Assembly: GCA_017656255.1 (NCBI GenBank)
Contig: JACDOE010000008.1
Span: 62,001-126,000, forward strand
Reading direction: 5' to 3'
DNA: 64,000 bases
DNA from: Bacillaceae bacterium
GTDB lineage: Bacteria; Bacillota; Bacilli; JACDOE01
Made by a program: the position numbers and the translations under genes. Positions 51,985 through 64,000 of the stretch are shown here, piece after piece; positions within the stretch are counted from its first letter, which is position 1, and every line of letters begins with the position of its first letter. The notes beneath the pieces were generated by a model that worked only from the letters and a program-made list of their open reading frames with translations, had not been told where the DNA came from and searched no databases.

Positions 51985-52271
51985 TGGATGCACGTGATAT
52001 CATCAAGCGCCCGGTTATTACTGAACGCAGTACTGACATGATGGCTGAAAACAAATATGTCTTTGAAGTTGATCTCAAAGCGAACAAAACACAGATCAAG
52101 CAGGCTGTCGAAGATATCTTTGATGTCAAAGTAGTCAAGGTCAACACCATGCGTGTGAAAGGGAAGAAAAAGAGAATGGGGCGTTATGAAGGACGTCGCT
52201 CCGACTGGAAAAAAGCGATTGTGCAGCTGTCTGAAGACAGCAAGGCGCTGGAATTTTTTGAAGGCGTATAG
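51984..52271 (+). CDS. rplW: Ribosomal protein uL23
   Basis: A 95-residue exit-site protein that docks trigger factor and SRP. It shows [15 protein letters not shown] and [20 protein letters not shown]. Its ATG shares an A with the rplD stop (TAATG), so the two are translationally coupled. AGAGGAGGTG lies ahead. Confidence 0.97.
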   Translation: MDARDIIKRPVITERSTDMMAENKYVFEVDLKANKTQIKQAVEDIFDVKVVKVNTMRVKGKKKRMGRYEGRRSDWKKAIVQLSEDSKALEFFEGV

Positions 52272-52301
52272 ACCAGTATACAGAGAAGGAGGGAATAATA
52301 A

Positions 52302-53132
52302 ATGGGTCTGAAACATTTTAAACCGACATCACCGGGGCGCCGCCAGATGACGGTTTCGTCTTTTGAAGAAATTACGACGGATAAACCGGAAAAATCCCTG
52401 CTGGCTCCGCTGGTGAAAAAAGCAGGTCGTAACAATCAGGGAAGGCTGACAGTCAGACATCAGGGAGGCGGACACAAACGGAAGTACCGGATTATCGATT
52501 TCAAACGGAACAAAGATGGTATTCCCGGAACCGTTGCTACGATCGAATACGATCCGAACCGTTCCGCCAACATCGCCCTGATTAACTATGCGGATGGTGA
52601 GAAGCGTTACATCCTCGCTCCGAAAGGATTGAAAGTAGGAGATCAAATCATGTCCGGACCGGATGCGGACATCAAGGTGGGTAACGCACTACCGCTGGAG
52701 AACATTCCGGTAGGTACCGTGATTCACAACATTGAAATGAAACCTGGAAAAGGTGGACAGCTGGTTCGTGCCGCTGGTGCCGAAGCACAGTTGCTCGGTA
52801 AAGAAGGCGATTATGCCATCGTTCGCCTGACATCCGGAGAGGTACGCATGATTCGCAAAGAGTGCCGTGCTACTATCGGACAGGTTGGAAATCTGGATCA
52901 TGAATTGATCACGATTGGTAAAGCAGGACGTTCCCGCTGGCTGGGCAAGCGGCCGACCGTACGGGGATCTGTTATGAACCCGAGTGACCACCCGCACGGT
53001 GGTGGTGAAGGTCGTGCGCCGATCGGACGCAAATCACCGGTTACACCCTGGGGTAAACCGACGCTCGGATACAAAACCCGCAAGAAAAACAAAGACTCTG
53101 ACAAGTATATTATCCGCAGACGGAAGAAATAA
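52302..53132 (+). CDS. rplB: Ribosomal protein uL2
   Basis: A 276-residue core protein required for peptidyl transfer and subunit association. The C-terminal [25 protein letters not shown] motif is present. GAAGGAGGG precedes ATG 52302. Standard S10-operon position. Confidence 0.97.
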   Translation: MGLKHFKPTSPGRRQMTVSSFEEITTDKPEKSLLAPLVKKAGRNNQGRLTVRHQGGGHKRKYRIIDFKRNKDGIPGTVATIEYDPNRSANIALINYADGEKRYILAPKGLKVGDQIMSGPDADIKVGNALPLENIPVGTVIHNIEMKPGKGGQLVRAAGAEAQLLGKEGDYAIVRLTSGEVRMIRKECRATIGQVGNLDHELITIGKAGRSRWLGKRPTVRGSVMNPSDHPHGGGEGRAPIGRKSPVTPWGKPTLGYKTRKKNKDSDKYIIRRRKK

Positions 53133-53207
53133 AATTTCTGATGGACGTTCGTTACGGGAGACGGATGACGGACGAAAAATCACACGTTTGCGAAGGGAGG
53201 TTCATTC

Positions 53208-53486
53208 ATGGGACGCAGCTTAAAAAAAGGGCCTTTTGTAGATGATCATCTGATGAAAAAGATCGAGGAATTAAACGCCAAAAACGAAAAGAAAGTCATT
53301 AAAACCTGGTCTCGTCGTTCAACCATTTTCCCAGAATTTGTTGGTCATACGATTGCCGTTTATGATGGACGCAAGCATGTACCGGTTTACATCTCGGAAG
53401 ACATGGTCGGACATAAACTCGGTGAATTTGCCATGACCCGTACTTTTAGAGGACACGCGAGCGACGACAAGAAAACGAAAAGATAA
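53208..53486 (+). CDS. rpsS: Ribosomal protein uS19
   Basis: A 92-residue small-subunit head protein. [15 protein letters not shown] and [24 protein letters not shown] match the family throughout. GGGAGG precedes ATG 53208. Confidence 0.97.
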   Translation: MGRSLKKGPFVDDHLMKKIEELNAKNEKKVIKTWSRRSTIFPEFVGHTIAVYDGRKHVPVYISEDMVGHKLGEFAMTRTFRGHASDDKKTKR

Positions 53487-53517
53487 TCTGACGGTATGAT
53501 CGAGAGGAGGTACGAAC

Positions 53518-53853
53518 ATGGAAGCTAAAGCTAAAGCGAAATTTATTCGCATAGCTCCTCGCAAAGTGCGCCTGGTAGTCGATTTGATTCGCGGCAAACA
53601 GGTCGGCGAAGCCATTGCAATCCTGCGCCATACACCGAAAGCCGCTTCTCCGGTTGTGGAAAAGGTGTTGAAGTCAGCGGTTGCCAATGCGGAACACAAC
53701 AATGAAATGGATGTTAATAATCTGGTCATCAGCGAAGCTTATGTTGATGAGGGGCCCACATTGAAGCGGTTCAGACCTCGTGCAATGGGGCGCGCCAGCC
53801 GGATTAACAAGCGTACGAGCCATATTACGATCGTCGTGAAAGAACAAGAATAA
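53518..53853 (+). CDS. rplV: Ribosomal protein uL22
   Basis: A 111-residue protein with a tunnel-lining loop ([20 protein letters not shown]), where macrolide-resistance changes occur in other species; none is obvious here. GAGAGGAGGT precedes ATG 53518. Confidence 0.97.
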   Translation: MEAKAKAKFIRIAPRKVRLVVDLIRGKQVGEAIAILRHTPKAASPVVEKVLKSAVANAEHNNEMDVNNLVISEAYVDEGPTLKRFRPRAMGRASRINKRTSHITIVVKEQE

Positions 53854-53867
53854 AAGGAGGGATCTGC

Positions 53868-54530
53868 GTGGGTCAGAAGGTTAACCCGGTAGGGATGCGA
53901 GTAGGGATTATCCGTGACTGGGAATCCAAGTGGTTCGCAGGAAAAGATTATGCCGATTTGCTCCACGAAGATATCAAACTTCGTGACTATATCAAAAATC
54001 GTTTAAAAGATGCTGCCGTTGCCTCGATCGAAATCGAACGTGCGGCTAACCGTGTCAACATTTCCATTTACACGGCGAAGCCCGGAATGGTCATCGGTAA
54101 AGGTGGCTCGGAAGTTGAAGCGTTGAGAAAAGAACTTTCCAAAATGACCGACAAGAAAGTTCATATCAACATTAATGAAATTAAAAACCCGGACTTGAAC
54201 GCAACGCTTGTTGCTGAGAATATTGCCCGTCAACTTGAAAATCGTATTTCTTTCCGTCGTGCACAGAAGCAGGCGATTCAGCGTACGATGCGTGCCGGTG
54301 CACAGGGAATTAAAACGATGGTAAGCGGACGTCTGGGTGGAGCGGATATCGCCCGGTCCGAAGGATACAGTGAAGGTACGGTTCCGCTGCACACCATTCG
54401 TGCCGATATTGATTACGGAACAGCAGAAGCTCATACCACGTATGGAAGAATCGGAGTGAAAGTCTGGATCTATCGTGGTGAAGTTCTTCCCAAAGCGAAG
54501 AACAAGCAAGCCGGGGAAGGAGGAAAGTAA
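53868..54530 (+). CDS. rpsC: Ribosomal protein uS3
   Basis: A 220-residue mRNA-entry protein. The KH domain ([18 protein letters not shown]) and the C-terminal domain ([23 protein letters not shown]) are complete. GTG 53868 with AAAGGAGGG ahead. Confidence 0.97.
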   Translation: MGQKVNPVGMRVGIIRDWESKWFAGKDYADLLHEDIKLRDYIKNRLKDAAVASIEIERAANRVNISIYTAKPGMVIGKGGSEVEALRKELSKMTDKKVHININEIKNPDLNATLVAENIARQLENRISFRRAQKQAIQRTMRAGAQGIKTMVSGRLGGADIARSEGYSEGTVPLHTIRADIDYGTAEAHTTYGRIGVKVWIYRGEVLPKAKNKQAGEGGK

Positions 54531-54532
54531 TC

Positions 54533-54967
54533 ATGTTAATGCCTAAACGCGTGAAACACCGCAAAGTCCACCGCGGACGGATGAAAGGTAGAGCCAAAGG
54601 CGGTACGGAAGTAGCGTTTGGTGAATACGGACTTCAGGCGCTGGAGCCGTCCTGGATTACCAACCGCCAGATTGAAGCGGCTCGTATCGCCATGACACGT
54701 TATATGAAACGTGGAGGTAAAGTCTGGATCAAGATTTTTCCGGATAAACCCGTTACACAAAAACCGCTTGAAGTTCGGATGGGTAGTGGTAAAGGGTCTC
54801 CTGAACACTGGGTCGCTGTTGTTAAACCCGGCAAAGTGATGTTTGAAATCGCAGGTGTCCCTGAAGAAGTTGCGCGTGAAGCACTGCGCCTGGCTTCCCA
54901 CAAGCTGCCTATCAAAACCAAGTTTGTAAAACGGGAAGAAACGGGTGGTGACGCAAATGAAAGCTAA
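54533..54967 (+). CDS. rplP: Ribosomal protein uL16
   Basis: A 144-residue A-site tRNA contact protein. [27 protein letters not shown] is canonical from ATG 54533. GGAGGAAAG lies at the end of rpsC. The end overlaps rpmC by 11 nt. Confidence 0.97.
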   Translation: MLMPKRVKHRKVHRGRMKGRAKGGTEVAFGEYGLQALEPSWITNRQIEAARIAMTRYMKRGGKVWIKIFPDKPVTQKPLEVRMGSGKGSPEHWVAVVKPGKVMFEIAGVPEEVAREALRLASHKLPIKTKFVKREETGGDANES

Positions 54968-55154
54968 CGATTTTCGTAACTTGACAACAGCTGAAATCGA
55001 ACAAAAACTGACAGGTTTAAAAGAAGAATTGTTTAATTTGCGTTTTCAACTCGCCACGGGTCAACTTGATAACACAGCACGTATCAAGCAGGTACGTAAA
55101 GATATAGCGAGAGCGAAAACGGTTTTGAACGAACGGAAACTCGGCATCAGCTAA
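54957..55154 (+). CDS. rpmC: Ribosomal protein uL29
   Basis: A 65-residue coiled-coil protein at the exit site: [18 protein letters not shown] and [24 protein letters not shown] 54957 with GGTGGTGA ahead gives the normal length; GTG 54945 is less likely. It overlaps rplP. Confidence 0.95.
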   Translation: MKANDFRNLTTAEIEQKLTGLKEELFNLRFQLATGQLDNTARIKQVRKDIARAKTVLNERKLGIS

Positions 55155-55181
55155 TAAAACCATCCATTGAAAGGAGGTTGC

Positions 55182-55448
55182 ATGATGGCAGAACGCAATT
55201 CTCGTAAAGAGCTGGTCGGTAAAGTAGTTAGTGACAAGATGGACAAAACCATCGTTGTCATGGTTGAAACCTACAAGAAGCACAAGCTTTATCACAAGCG
55301 CGTGAAATACTCCAAGAAATTTAAAGCTCATGATGAGCATAACCAGGCGAAAGTCGGCGATATCGTTCGTATTATGGAAACGCGCCCTCTTTCCAAAGAT
55401 AAACGCTGGCGTTTAGTTGAAATCGTAGAAGAAGCAGTTATCATTTAA
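55182..55448 (+). CDS. rpsQ: Ribosomal protein uS17
   Basis: An 88-residue OB-fold protein: [22 protein letters not shown] and [25 protein letters not shown] 55182 follows AAAGGAGGTTG; ATG 55185 is an alternative. Confidence 0.97.
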   Translation: MMAERNSRKELVGKVVSDKMDKTIVVMVETYKKHKLYHKRVKYSKKFKAHDEHNQAKVGDIVRIMETRPLSKDKRWRLVEIVEEAVII

Positions 55449-55478
55449 CGGTAACGGATTGAAGGGAGGGAATTATCG

Positions 55479-55847
55479 ATGATTCAACCTCAAACACGCT
55501 TAAATGTTGCAGACAATTCCGGAGCCAAGGAATTAATGTGCATTAAAGTTTTGGGCGGATCCAGAAAGAAATATGCCAACATCGGGGACCTTATTGTGTG
55601 CTCGGTTAAAGAAGCAACACCCGGAGGCGTTGTCAAAAAGGGTGACGTCGTGAAGGCGGTTGTCGTTCGTTCCAAGCGTGGTGCGCGCCGCGATGACGGT
55701 TCATATATCAGATTTGATGAGAACGCAGCGGTAATTGTACGGGATGACAAGAGTCCCCGTGGAACACGTATTTTCGGTCCAGTTGCACGCGAACTGCGTG
55801 AAAGAGACTTCATGAAAATCGTGTCCCTCGCCCCTGAAGTTCTTTAA
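55479..55847 (+). CDS. rplN: Ribosomal protein uL14
   Basis: A 122-residue protein. It begins [27 protein letters not shown] and ends with the [23 protein letters not shown] family tail. Full length, GAAGGGAGGG site. Confidence 0.97.
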   Translation: MIQPQTRLNVADNSGAKELMCIKVLGGSRKKYANIGDLIVCSVKEATPGGVVKKGDVVKAVVVRSKRGARRDDGSYIRFDENAAVIVRDDKSPRGTRIFGPVARELRERDFMKIVSLAPEVL

Positions 55848-55912
55848 TTGAAAGCTTAACCCGTTTTAATAAGATGCGGATTAGTGTCTTACATGAGGAG
55901 GTGCTCTAGGTC

Positions 55913-56224
55913 ATGCGTGTGAAGAAAGATGATCAGGTAATCGTGATTACCGGTAAAGATAAAGGGAAAAAAGGACGTGTGTTACAGGCCTATCCCAAAA
56001 ACGACAAAGTCCTGGTCGAAGGCGTCAACATGGTGAAAAAACATGTACGCCCCAACCCGAACAATCAACAGGGCGGGATTGTAACACAGGAAGCGCCGAT
56101 CCATGTATCCAATGTTATGCTGGTAGATCCCAAAACAGGTGAACCGACTCGCATCGGATACAAAGTGGAGAACGGAAAAAAAGTTCGTGTAGCCAAGAAA
56201 TCAGGGCAAGTTATTGATAAGTAG
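55913..56224 (+). CDS. rplX: Ribosomal protein uL24
   Basis: A 103-residue KOW-domain assembly-initiator protein: [24 protein letters not shown] and [26 protein letters not shown] precedes ATG 55913. Confidence 0.97.
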   Translation: MRVKKDDQVIVITGKDKGKKGRVLQAYPKNDKVLVEGVNMVKKHVRPNPNNQQGGIVTQEAPIHVSNVMLVDPKTGEPTRIGYKVENGKKVRVAKKSGQVIDK

Positions 56225-56250
56225 TCAGCGGGAAAGGAGGTTATTCGATT

Positions 56251-56793
56251 ATGCCTGCACGATTAGTTGAAAAATATAGAAATGAAATTACACCAAGCAT
56301 GATGGAAAAATTCGAATATCGTTCCACCATGGAAGTGCCGAAAATTGAAAAAGTCGTGATTAACATGGGTGTCGGAGATGCCGTTCAAAACCCGAAAGCG
56401 TTGGACAGCGCCGTGGAAGATCTCGCGTTGATCTCCGGTCAGAAACCGGTTGTGACACGTGCCAAAAAGTCCATCGCCGGATTCCGCCTTCGTGAAGGAA
56501 TGCCGATCGGGGCGAAGGTAACGCTTCGTGGTGAACGGATGTACCATTTTCTCGACAAACTTTTCAATGTTGCACTTCCGCGTGTTCGCGACTTCCGTGG
56601 TGTCCCTCAGGGTGCTTTTGACGGACGTGGTAACTACACTCTGGGTATCAAGGAACAGTTGATTTTTCCGGAGATTGAATACGATAAGGTGGATAAGGTT
56701 CGCGGGATGGATATCGTCATCGTCACATCCGCCCGCAATGACGAAGAAGCACGTGAATTGCTCGAACAGATGGGAATGCCGTTCAGAAAATAA
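56251..56793 (+). CDS. rplE: Ribosomal protein uL5
   Basis: A 180-residue protein that contacts 5S rRNA and P-site tRNA. It shows [21 protein letters not shown] and [27 protein letters not shown] precedes ATG 56251. Confidence 0.97.
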   Translation: MPARLVEKYRNEITPSMMEKFEYRSTMEVPKIEKVVINMGVGDAVQNPKALDSAVEDLALISGQKPVVTRAKKSIAGFRLREGMPIGAKVTLRGERMYHFLDKLFNVALPRVRDFRGVPQGAFDGRGNYTLGIKEQLIFPEIEYDKVDKVRGMDIVIVTSARNDEEARELLEQMGMPFRK

Positions 56794-56802
56794 CTCCTAT
56801 AA

Positions 56803-57006
<204 letters not shown>

Positions 57007-57036
57007 TCGCCCAGATCGGGAAGGAGGTTGTAACAC

Positions 57037-57435
57037 ATGGTAATGACAGATCCAATTGCAGATATGCTTACTCGCATTCGTAACGCCAACATGGTTCGTC
57101 ACGAGACGGTAGAAATACCAGCCTCTAAAATCAAAAAAGAGATCGCTCGTATTTTGAAAGAAGAGGGTTTCGTTCGTGACGTAGAGTTTATCGATGACAA
57201 CAAACAGGGGATTATCCGTATTTATTTGAAATACGGTACAGATAATGAACGCGTCATAACCGGTTTGAAACGGATCAGCAAGCCGGGTCTTCGTGTGTAT
57301 ACCAAGAAAGAAGAGATTCCGCGCGTACTGGGCGGACTCGGAATCGCCGTACTTTCAACATCGAAAGGTGTTATGACGGATAAGCAGGCCCGCCAGGAAC
57401 AGGTCGGCGGAGAAGTTCTCGCTTACGTCTGGTAA
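57037..57435 (+). CDS. rpsH: Ribosomal protein uS8
   Basis: A 132-residue central-domain protein: [23 protein letters not shown] and the C-terminal [20 protein letters not shown]8 is the usual translational repressor of spc operons in enterics; no matching site was sought here. AAGGAGG site. Confidence 0.97.
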   Translation: MVMTDPIADMLTRIRNANMVRHETVEIPASKIKKEIARILKEEGFVRDVEFIDDNKQGIIRIYLKYGTDNERVITGLKRISKPGLRVYTKKEEIPRVLGGLGIAVLSTSKGVMTDKQARQEQVGGEVLAYVW

Positions 57436-57463
57436 TGAGCTAACCACGATTGGAGGTGTAATC

Positions 57464-58000
57464 ATGTCACGTGTAGGAAATAAACCCATCACGATACCGT
57501 CAGGCGTCGAAGTGAAGTTGGACGGCGAGAAGATGACGGTGAAAGGTCCCAAAGGAACACTCGAACGTACGATCCATCAGGACATGAACATTATTATTGA
57601 AGACAATGAAATCAGGGTAGAACGCCCTTCTGAAAGTAAACAGCATCGTGCATTGCATGGTACGACACGAAGCAATATCGCCAACATGATTGAAGGAGTA
57701 ACCAACGGATTTGAAAAAACACTGGAACTGGTCGGGGTCGGATACCGTGCCAGCAAATCCGGTAAGAAAATCGTATTGAATGTCGGTTACTCTCATCCCG
57801 TAGAAATCACTCCGGAAGAAGGAATCGAAATCGATGTTCCGGCTCAGAACCAGGTAGTGGTTAAAGGTATTAACAAAGAGCGTGTCGGACAAATCGCAGC
57901 AGAAATCCGTTCCATCCGGAAACCTGAACCTTATAAAGGGAAAGGTATTCGTTACCAGGGCGAATATGTGCGCCGTAAAGAAGGTAAGACCGGTAAATAA
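57464..58000 (+). CDS. rplF: Ribosomal protein uL6
   Basis: A 178-residue two-domain protein: [20 protein letters not shown] and the C-terminal [33 protein letters not shown] precedes ATG 57464. Confidence 0.97.
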   Translation: MSRVGNKPITIPSGVEVKLDGEKMTVKGPKGTLERTIHQDMNIIIEDNEIRVERPSESKQHRALHGTTRSNIANMIEGVTNGFEKTLELVGVGYRASKSGKKIVLNVGYSHPVEITPEEGIEIDVPAQNQVVVKGINKERVGQIAAEIRSIRKPEPYKGKGIRYQGEYVRRKEGKTGK

Positions 58001-58028
58001 AGTCAGTTAAGAAAGGAGTGACAGGGAT

Positions 58029-58397
58029 ATGATCACCAAAAAAGACAAGAACAAAGTCAGGAAAAAAAGACATATGCGGATCCGCAGAAGATTGTTTGGA
58101 ACGGCAGAGCGGCCGCGCCTGAACGTCTATCGTTCTACCAACAACATCTACGTACAGGTTATTGACGACATCGCCGGTGAAACACTGGTTGCCGCATCTA
58201 CCATGGATCCGCAATTGAAAGGTGAACTCAAAAGCGGCGGAAATATTGAGGCGGCCAAAAAGGTCGGCGAATTGATCGCACAGCGTGCCAAAGAAAAAGG
58301 GATTACGCAGGTCGTGTTTGATCGCGGCGGTTATCTCTATCACGGACGTGTGAAAGCACTGGCTGAGGCAGCACGTGAAGGCGGATTAGAATTTTAA
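58029..58397 (+). CDS. rplR: Ribosomal protein uL18
   Basis: A 122-residue 5S rRNA-binding protein with a basic N terminus ([26 protein letters not shown]) and [34 protein letters not shown] precedes ATG 58029. Confidence 0.97.
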   Translation: MITKKDKNKVRKKRHMRIRRRLFGTAERPRLNVYRSTNNIYVQVIDDIAGETLVAASTMDPQLKGELKSGGNIEAAKKVGELIAQRAKEKGITQVVFDRGGYLYHGRVKALAEAAREGGLEF

Positions 58398-58411
58398 AAG
58401 GAGGGAAATTA

Positions 58412-58909
58412 ATGCGTATCGACCCGAACGGTCTCGATCTTGAAGAAAAAGTTGTAGCCATTAACCGCGTTGCAAAAGTGGTTAAGGGTGGACGTCGGTT
58501 TAGCTTTAGTGCACTGGTCGTCGTGGGTGACAAAAACGGCCATGTCGGTGTCGGAATGGGAAAAGCATCCGAGGTACCGGACGCGATTCGCAAAGCCATT
58601 GACGATGCCAAGAAAAAATTGATCAAGGTTCCGATTGTCGGATCTACGATTCCTCATGAAATTATCGGACACTTTGGTGCCGGAAGAGTTCTGATGAAGC
58701 CGGCTGCCGAAGGTACGGGAGTTATTGCCGGTGGACCGGTACGTGCCGTACTGGAACTGGCCGGTGTGGGTGACGTGTTGAGTAAATCTCTCGGGTCCAA
58801 CAACCCGTTGAATATGGTTAACGCAACCATCGAAGGCTTAACCCGCCTGAAGCGTGCCGAAGATGTTGCGAAGTTGCGTGGAAAAAGCGTAGAAGAATTG
58901 TTAGGATAA
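58412..58909 (+). CDS. rpsE: Ribosomal protein uS5
   Basis: A 165-residue protein. The dsRBD-like N-terminal half has [22 protein letters not shown], and the C-terminal half has [31 protein letters not shown] precedes ATG 58412. Confidence 0.97.
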   Translation: MRIDPNGLDLEEKVVAINRVAKVVKGGRRFSFSALVVVGDKNGHVGVGMGKASEVPDAIRKAIDDAKKKLIKVPIVGSTIPHEIIGHFGAGRVLMKPAAEGTGVIAGGPVRAVLELAGVGDVLSKSLGSNNPLNMVNATIEGLTRLKRAEDVAKLRGKSVEELLG

Positions 58910-58923
58910 AGGAGGGATAGACC

Positions 58924-59112
58924 GTGGCCAAAAAATTGCAAATTACGTTAAAAAGAAGTCTGATCGGTCGCCCCGAACCTCAGCGTAAGACCGTTAAATC
59001 TCTTGGTTTACGCAAGCTCCATCAAACGGTGGAACAACAGGACAATCCAGCTATTCGTGGTATGGTTGCTAAAGTAGCTCATCTGGTTGAAGTCAAAGAG
59101 GTAGACGCATAA
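58924..59112 (+). CDS. rpmD: Ribosomal protein uL30
   Basis: A 62-residue protein: [28 protein letters not shown] and [20 protein letters not shown] 58924 with AAAGGAGGG ahead. Confidence 0.96.
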   Translation: MAKKLQITLKRSLIGRPEPQRKTVKSLGLRKLHQTVEQQDNPAIRGMVAKVAHLVEVKEVDA

Positions 59113-59145
59113 ATTCTGAATTTCAAGTAGACAGGAGGTGTTACC

Positions 59146-59586
59146 ATGAAGTTACATGAATTAAAGCCTGCAGAGGGTTCCCGCAAAAAACGGAATCGTG
59201 TCGGACGTGGTATTGCATCTGGTAACGGTAAAACGGCCGGCCGCGGTCATAAAGGTCAAAAAGCGAGATCCGGCGGTGGCGTGCGCCCGGGCTTTGAAGG
59301 TGGTCAGATGCCTTTGTTCCAGCGCCTGCCGAAACGCGGATTTACCAATCGCAATCGCAAAGAATATGCCATTGTAAACCTGGACACATTAAACCGTTTT
59401 GAAGCGGACAGCGAGGTAACCCCTGAAGTTCTGATTGAAAAAGGGATCATCAAGAATGTTAAAGATGGCGTCAAGATCCTGGGGGATGGCGAACTGAATG
59501 TTAAGTTAACGGTAAAGGCGAATAAATTCTCTCAATCCGCGGTTGAGAAAATTGAGGCTGCTGGTGGGAAAACTGAGGTGATTTAA
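59146..59586 (+). CDS. rplO: Ribosomal protein uL15
   Basis: A 146-residue protein with a Gly/Arg/Lys-rich N-terminal extension ([37 protein letters not shown]). ACAGGAGGTG precedes ATG 59146. It directly abuts secY. Confidence 0.97.
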   Translation: MKLHELKPAEGSRKKRNRVGRGIASGNGKTAGRGHKGQKARSGGGVRPGFEGGQMPLFQRLPKRGFTNRNRKEYAIVNLDTLNRFEADSEVTPEVLIEKGIIKNVKDGVKILGDGELNVKLTVKANKFSQSAVEKIEAAGGKTEVI

Positions 59587-59587
59587 T

Positions 59588-60880
59588 TTGTTTCAAACAA
59601 TCTCCAACATTTTTAAAGTGGGCGATTTAAGAAGTAAAATTATTTTTACTCTATTAATGCTGGTCGTCTTTCGGATTGGCAGCTTTGTGCCCGTGCCCAA
59701 CATCGATGTAGCAGCTCTACAAGCATATGCCGCAGGTAACAATATACTGGGATTCTGGAATACTTTTACCGGTGGAGCATTAAGTCAGTTTTCTATTTTT
59801 GCAATGGGGATTATGCCTTACATCACGGCATCCATCATCATGCAGTTGTTATCAATGGATGTCGTTCCCAAGTTTGCCCAGTGGGCAAGGGAAGGTGAAG
59901 CAGGACGTCGCAAGATCGCACAGTTCACCCGTTATGGAACGGTGGTACTGGCCCTGATTCAGGCAGCGGGGATGTCAATCGGATTTAACAATCTGATCCC
60001 CGGACTGGTCCAGGATCCTTCATTCACCACCTTTGCCATCATAGCCATTACGCTGACAGCAGGAACCACCTTTTTGATGTGGCTGGGTGAGCAAATTACC
60101 GAAAAGGGAATCGGAAACGGAATCTCCATCATCATCTTCGCCGGTATCGTAGCCGGTATTCCGGGTGGCGTTTATGACATTTATCAAACACAGTTCGCCA
60201 ATAATACGGACCAACTCTTTTTAAACATCGTCAAAATCATCATCATTCTAATCGCCGTTATTCTAATTACAGCGGGAGTCATTTATATTCAGCAGGGAAT
60301 CCGCAAGATTCCGGTGCAGTATGCGAAGCGGGTTGTCGGTAGAAAAATGTACGGCGGACAGTCGACACATTTACCGATTAAAGTGAATGCAGCAGGTGTT
60401 ATTCCTGTCATCTTCGCACTCTCCATCGTGATATTCCCGCAGACGATCGCCAACTTCTGGGCAGGGAATGCGGTAGCGGACTGGATCCGCACCAACTTTG
60501 ATTACCGGGCTCCGCTTGGTATGGTCCTGTATGTTCTGTTGATCATCGGGTTTACCTACTTTTATACGTTCGTTCAGATTCAACCGCCTCAAATGGCAGA
60601 GAATCTGAAGAAAAACGGCGGATATATTCCGGGAATCAGACCGGGTAAAAACACGGAAATTTACCTGACGCGGATTCTGAACCGGATCACCCTGGTGGGG
60701 GCTGTATTCCTGGCTGCTGTATCGATTCTCCCCGTATTTTTCTCAGCAATCGCCAATCTGCCGGCTTCCGTCCAGATCGGTGGAACGGCCCTGCTGATCG
60801 TGATCGGGGTTGCACTCGATACTATGAAACAAATTGAGAGCCAGCTGGTTAAACGCCATTACAAAGGCTTTATCAAATAG
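59588..60880 (+). CDS. secY: Protein translocase channel subunit SecY
   Basis: A 430-residue ten-helix channel protein. The plug/TM2 region (GALSQFSIFAMGIMPYITASIIMQLL) and the C5 cytoplasmic loop (IPVQYAKRVVGRKMYGGQSTHLP) are intact. TTG 59588 starts one base after the rplO stop, with GAGGTG inside rplO. It partners the SecE encoded at 17.3 kb. Confidence 0.97.
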   Translation: MFQTISNIFKVGDLRSKIIFTLLMLVVFRIGSFVPVPNIDVAALQAYAAGNNILGFWNTFTGGALSQFSIFAMGIMPYITASIIMQLLSMDVVPKFAQWAREGEAGRRKIAQFTRYGTVVLALIQAAGMSIGFNNLIPGLVQDPSFTTFAIIAITLTAGTTFLMWLGEQITEKGIGNGISIIIFAGIVAGIPGGVYDIYQTQFANNTDQLFLNIVKIIIILIAVILITAGVIYIQQGIRKIPVQYAKRVVGRKMYGGQSTHLPIKVNAAGVIPVIFALSIVIFPQTIANFWAGNAVADWIRTNFDYRAPLGMVLYVLLIIGFTYFYTFVQIQPPQMAENLKKNGGYIPGIRPGKNTEIYLTRILNRITLVGAVFLAAVSILPVFFSAIANLPASVQIGGTALLIVIGVALDTMKQIESQLVKRHYKGFIK

Positions 60881-60883
60881 TAG

Positions 60884-61609
<726 letters not shown>

Positions 61610-62356
61610 ATGATTATCTGCAAATCTCAACGGGAACTGGAAATCATGCGTGAAGCCGGGCGCCTGGTGGCTCTGACTCACCAGGAACTGGCCCGGTCCA
61701 TTCAAGCCGGCATCACAACCCGGGAACTGGATGATCTTGCAGAGAAATTCATTCGCAAAAATGGGGGAAAACCTTCTTTTAAAGGCTATGGAGGCTTTCC
61801 GGGAAGCATTTGTACTTCAGTCAACGAGGAACTTGTTCATGGGATACCGGGCAAAAAGAAGTTGCAGGATGGCGATATCATCAGTATTGATATCGGTGTA
61901 GAGGTTGAAGGGTATCACGGTGATTCTGCCTGGACTTACACGGTGGGAGACGTGAAACCGGAAACGGAAAGGCTTTTGAAGGTCACGGAAGAATCACTTT
62001 ACAGAGGACTGGAACAGGCCAAACCGGGAGCAAGACTGTCAAATATCTCCCATGCCATCCAGACCTATGTCGAAGCAGAAGGGTTCTCGATTGTAAGAGA
62101 ATATGTCGGGCACGGAATTGGTCGCAACCTTCATGAAGACCCGCAGATCCCGAATTTCGGGCCGCCGGAACGGGGTCCCCGCTTAAAGCCGGGAATGGTT
62201 CTGGCGATCGAACCCATGGTGAATGCCGGCCAGCGACATGTTCGGACACTGGAAGACAACTGGACGGTTGTCACGGTAGATGGTTCCATGTGTGCCCATT
62301 ATGAACACACCATTGCGATCACGGACGAAGGGTACGAGATTTTGACAAAGGTATAA
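61610..62356 (+). CDS. map: Methionine aminopeptidase, type I
   Basis: A 248-residue metalloprotease that removes initiator methionine. The metal-ligand regions [34 protein letters not shown] and AIEPM are present. ATG 61610 directly follows the adk TAA, so translation is probably coupled. Confidence 0.97.
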   Translation: MIICKSQRELEIMREAGRLVALTHQELARSIQAGITTRELDDLAEKFIRKNGGKPSFKGYGGFPGSICTSVNEELVHGIPGKKKLQDGDIISIDIGVEVEGYHGDSAWTYTVGDVKPETERLLKVTEESLYRGLEQAKPGARLSNISHAIQTYVEAEGFSIVREYVGHGIGRNLHEDPQIPNFGPPERGPRLKPGMVLAIEPMVNAGQRHVRTLEDNWTVVTVDGSMCAHYEHTIAITDEGYEILTKV

Positions 62357-62374
62357 TGAAAAAAGGTGATGGAT

Positions 62375-62692
62375 GTGACTGATTCCGAAACCCATTCGCG
62401 ACCTTTAGTGGGGAAAATCGTTCGTAGTATTCGTGGTCGGGATGCCGGCAAATTTGCCGTCGTGATTGAGCAATTGGATGACAGGTTTGTGCTGATTGCA
62501 GATGGGGACAAACGCAAACTGGACCGGCCGAAACGCAAGAATGTTATGCATCTGGAAATGACCGAACATGTTGCCGAAGAAATCGTTGATGCGATTGAAA
62601 ATGGCGGTCGGCTTACCAACGGCAAGCTCCGTTATCATCTGAACAAATTTCTGGAGCAGCTTCCAGCTGAAGTACAACGAAAAGGAGAGTGA
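62375..62692 (+). CDS. KOW-domain RNA-binding protein (L14e/YbzG type)
   Basis: A 105-residue protein with an SH3-like KOW domain ([44 protein letters not shown]), as found between map and infA in many Bacillota. The function is not known; ribosome or RNA association is inferred from the fold and position. GTG 62375 has AAAGGTG 6 nt upstream, so I prefer it to ATG 62369 or GTG 62366, which lie in the site. Confidence 0.85.
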   Translation: MTDSETHSRPLVGKIVRSIRGRDAGKFAVVIEQLDDRFVLIADGDKRKLDRPKRKNVMHLEMTEHVAEEIVDAIENGGRLTNGKLRYHLNKFLEQLPAEVQRKGE

Positions 62693-62696
62693 TTTC

Positions 62697-63094
<398 letters not shown>

Positions 63095-63160
63095 CTTTGT
63101 CCGTTTCACGTCATAGACCCAGTTCGTATGGAAAAATTACTGAATCAGGAGGTGCACACT

Positions 63161-63529
63161 ATGGCACGTATCGCAGGTGTAGACTTACCCCGTGACAAAC
63201 GGGTGGAAATTGCGCTGACCTATATTTTTGGAATCGGTCGCCCGAAATCCAACCAGATCCTGAAAGAAACCGGTATTAATCCGGATACACGCGTTCGGGA
63301 TTTAACCGAAGAAGAAGTGTCCAAACTTCGTGACTACATCGATAAAAACGTGAAGGTTGAAGGGGACTTGCGCCGCGAAGTATCCTTGAATATCAAACGT
63401 TTGATTGAAATCGGATCTTATCGTGGTATTCGTCACCGCCGCGGACTTCCGGTTCGGGGACAGAATTCCAAAAACAACGCAAGAACCCGCAAAGGGCCTC
63501 GTCGTACAGTAGCTAACAAGAAGAAGTAA
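63161..63529 (+). CDS. rpsM: Ribosomal protein uS13
   Basis: A 122-residue head protein: [26 protein letters not shown] and the basic tail [22 protein letters not shown] 63161 with CAGGAGGTG; the longer frame from 63128 is not used. Confidence 0.97.
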   Translation: MARIAGVDLPRDKRVEIALTYIFGIGRPKSNQILKETGINPDTRVRDLTEEEVSKLRDYIDKNVKVEGDLRREVSLNIKRLIEIGSYRGIRHRRGLPVRGQNSKNNARTRKGPRRTVANKKK

Positions 63530-63545
63530 AGGAGGGAATCAGTAA

Positions 63546-63941
63546 ATGGCTAAGAGAGGAACCGCAACACGGACTCGCCGTCGTGACCGCAAAAATGTGG
63601 AATCTGGAGTGGCACACATTAAATCAACCTTTAACAATACGATTGTAACCATCACAGATCCTCATGGAAATACGATTTCCTGGGCCAGTGCCGGAGCACT
63701 CGGATTTAAAGGATCTCGTAAAAGCACGCCTTTTGCAGCCCAGATGGCTGCCGAACAGGCTGCAAAAACAGCTATGGAACATGGCATGAAGACGGTTGAA
63801 GTTACCGTTAAAGGACCGGGTGCCGGACGGGAAGCTGCCATTCGTTCTCTGCAGGCTGCCGGCCTCGAAGTGAGCGCCATCAAAGATGTAACACCCATTC
63901 CTCATAATGGATGCCGTCCACCAAAACGTCGTCGTGTATAA
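63546..63941 (+). CDS. rpsK: Ribosomal protein uS11
   Basis: A 131-residue platform protein: [27 protein letters not shown] and [28 protein letters not shown] precedes ATG 63546. The last 59 nt of the window hold no gene; rpoA is expected just beyond. Confidence 0.97.
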   Translation: MAKRGTATRTRRRDRKNVESGVAHIKSTFNNTIVTITDPHGNTISWASAGALGFKGSRKSTPFAAQMAAEQAAKTAMEHGMKTVEVTVKGPGAGREAAIRSLQAAGLEVSAIKDVTPIPHNGCRPPKRRRV

Positions 63942-64000
63942 TTTGGCGGAAGTTGCGTAAAATAAACGTTTTAAATTTTTGGCGAGATGTCAATAATAGA

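Overview
The window is chromosomal DNA from a low-to-medium GC Gram-positive bacterium of the Bacillota, most like Bacillales. The gene order mcsA-mcsB-clpC-radA-disA-pssA-carD-pinT(yacL)-ispD-ispF-gltX-cysE-cysS-mrnC-rlmB-yacP-sigH-rpmG-secE-nusG-rplKAJL-ybxB-rpoBC-ybxF-rpsLG-fusA-tuf, and later rpsJ to rpsK, is the classical Bacillus-type arrangement around the rpoB and S10/spc ribosomal clusters. Shine-Dalgarno sites are strong (AAGGAGG), TTG and GTG starts are common (rpoB, rpoC, secY, rplJ, ispF), and many promoters read TTGACA-17/18-TATAAT. I cannot name the species. The marker that sets it apart from Bacillus subtilis is a complete selenocysteine and selenouridine apparatus.

Layout. 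1-17.3 kb: protein-arginine phosphorylation and Clp proteolysis, DNA repair and c-di-AMP, phospholipid, isoprenoid, Glu/Cys-tRNA and cysteine synthesis (with a Cys T-box), rRNA processing, and sigma-H. 17.3-34.1 kb: secE-nusG, L11/L1/L10/L7-12 (with an L10 autoregulatory leader), the RNA polymerase beta subunits, the str operon and tuf. 34.1-50.1 kb: a roughly 16 kb accessory segment between tuf and rpsJ. 50.2-64.0 kb: the S10 and spc operons, then secY-adk-map-KOW protein-infA-rpmJ-rpsM-rpsK. rpoA would follow just outside the window.

The accessory segment holds mnmH (selenouridine in tRNA), selD, a PhnD/PhnC/PhnE/PhnE-type ABC importer, selA, an oppositely oriented tRNA-Sec, selB, a LytS/LytR-type two-component pair with a CstA-family carrier, and a small cassette next to rpsJ. 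selD itself has an in-frame UGA (Sec18) followed by a bacterial SECIS-like hairpin, so the usual ORF call would truncate it.

The most interesting item is that cassette, at 48.17-50.08 kb. Its first gene, read through an in-frame UGA at 48232-48234, encodes a 145-residue thioredoxin-fold/ArsD-like protein with an adjacent selenocysteine-cysteine pair (GSGUCG). A SECIS-like hairpin with a GGU loop lies at the right distance downstream. It overlaps the next gene, a 'cory-CC-star' type small protein ending Cys-Cys-stop, which is followed after a repeat-rich spacer by an ArsA/GET3-type ATPase with no cysteine. I infer a selenocysteine-assisted handling system for a thiophilic metal, metalloid or organometal, in which the chalcogen ligands sit on the two small proteins and the ATPase supplies energy. 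It stands beside the genes that make and insert selenocysteine.
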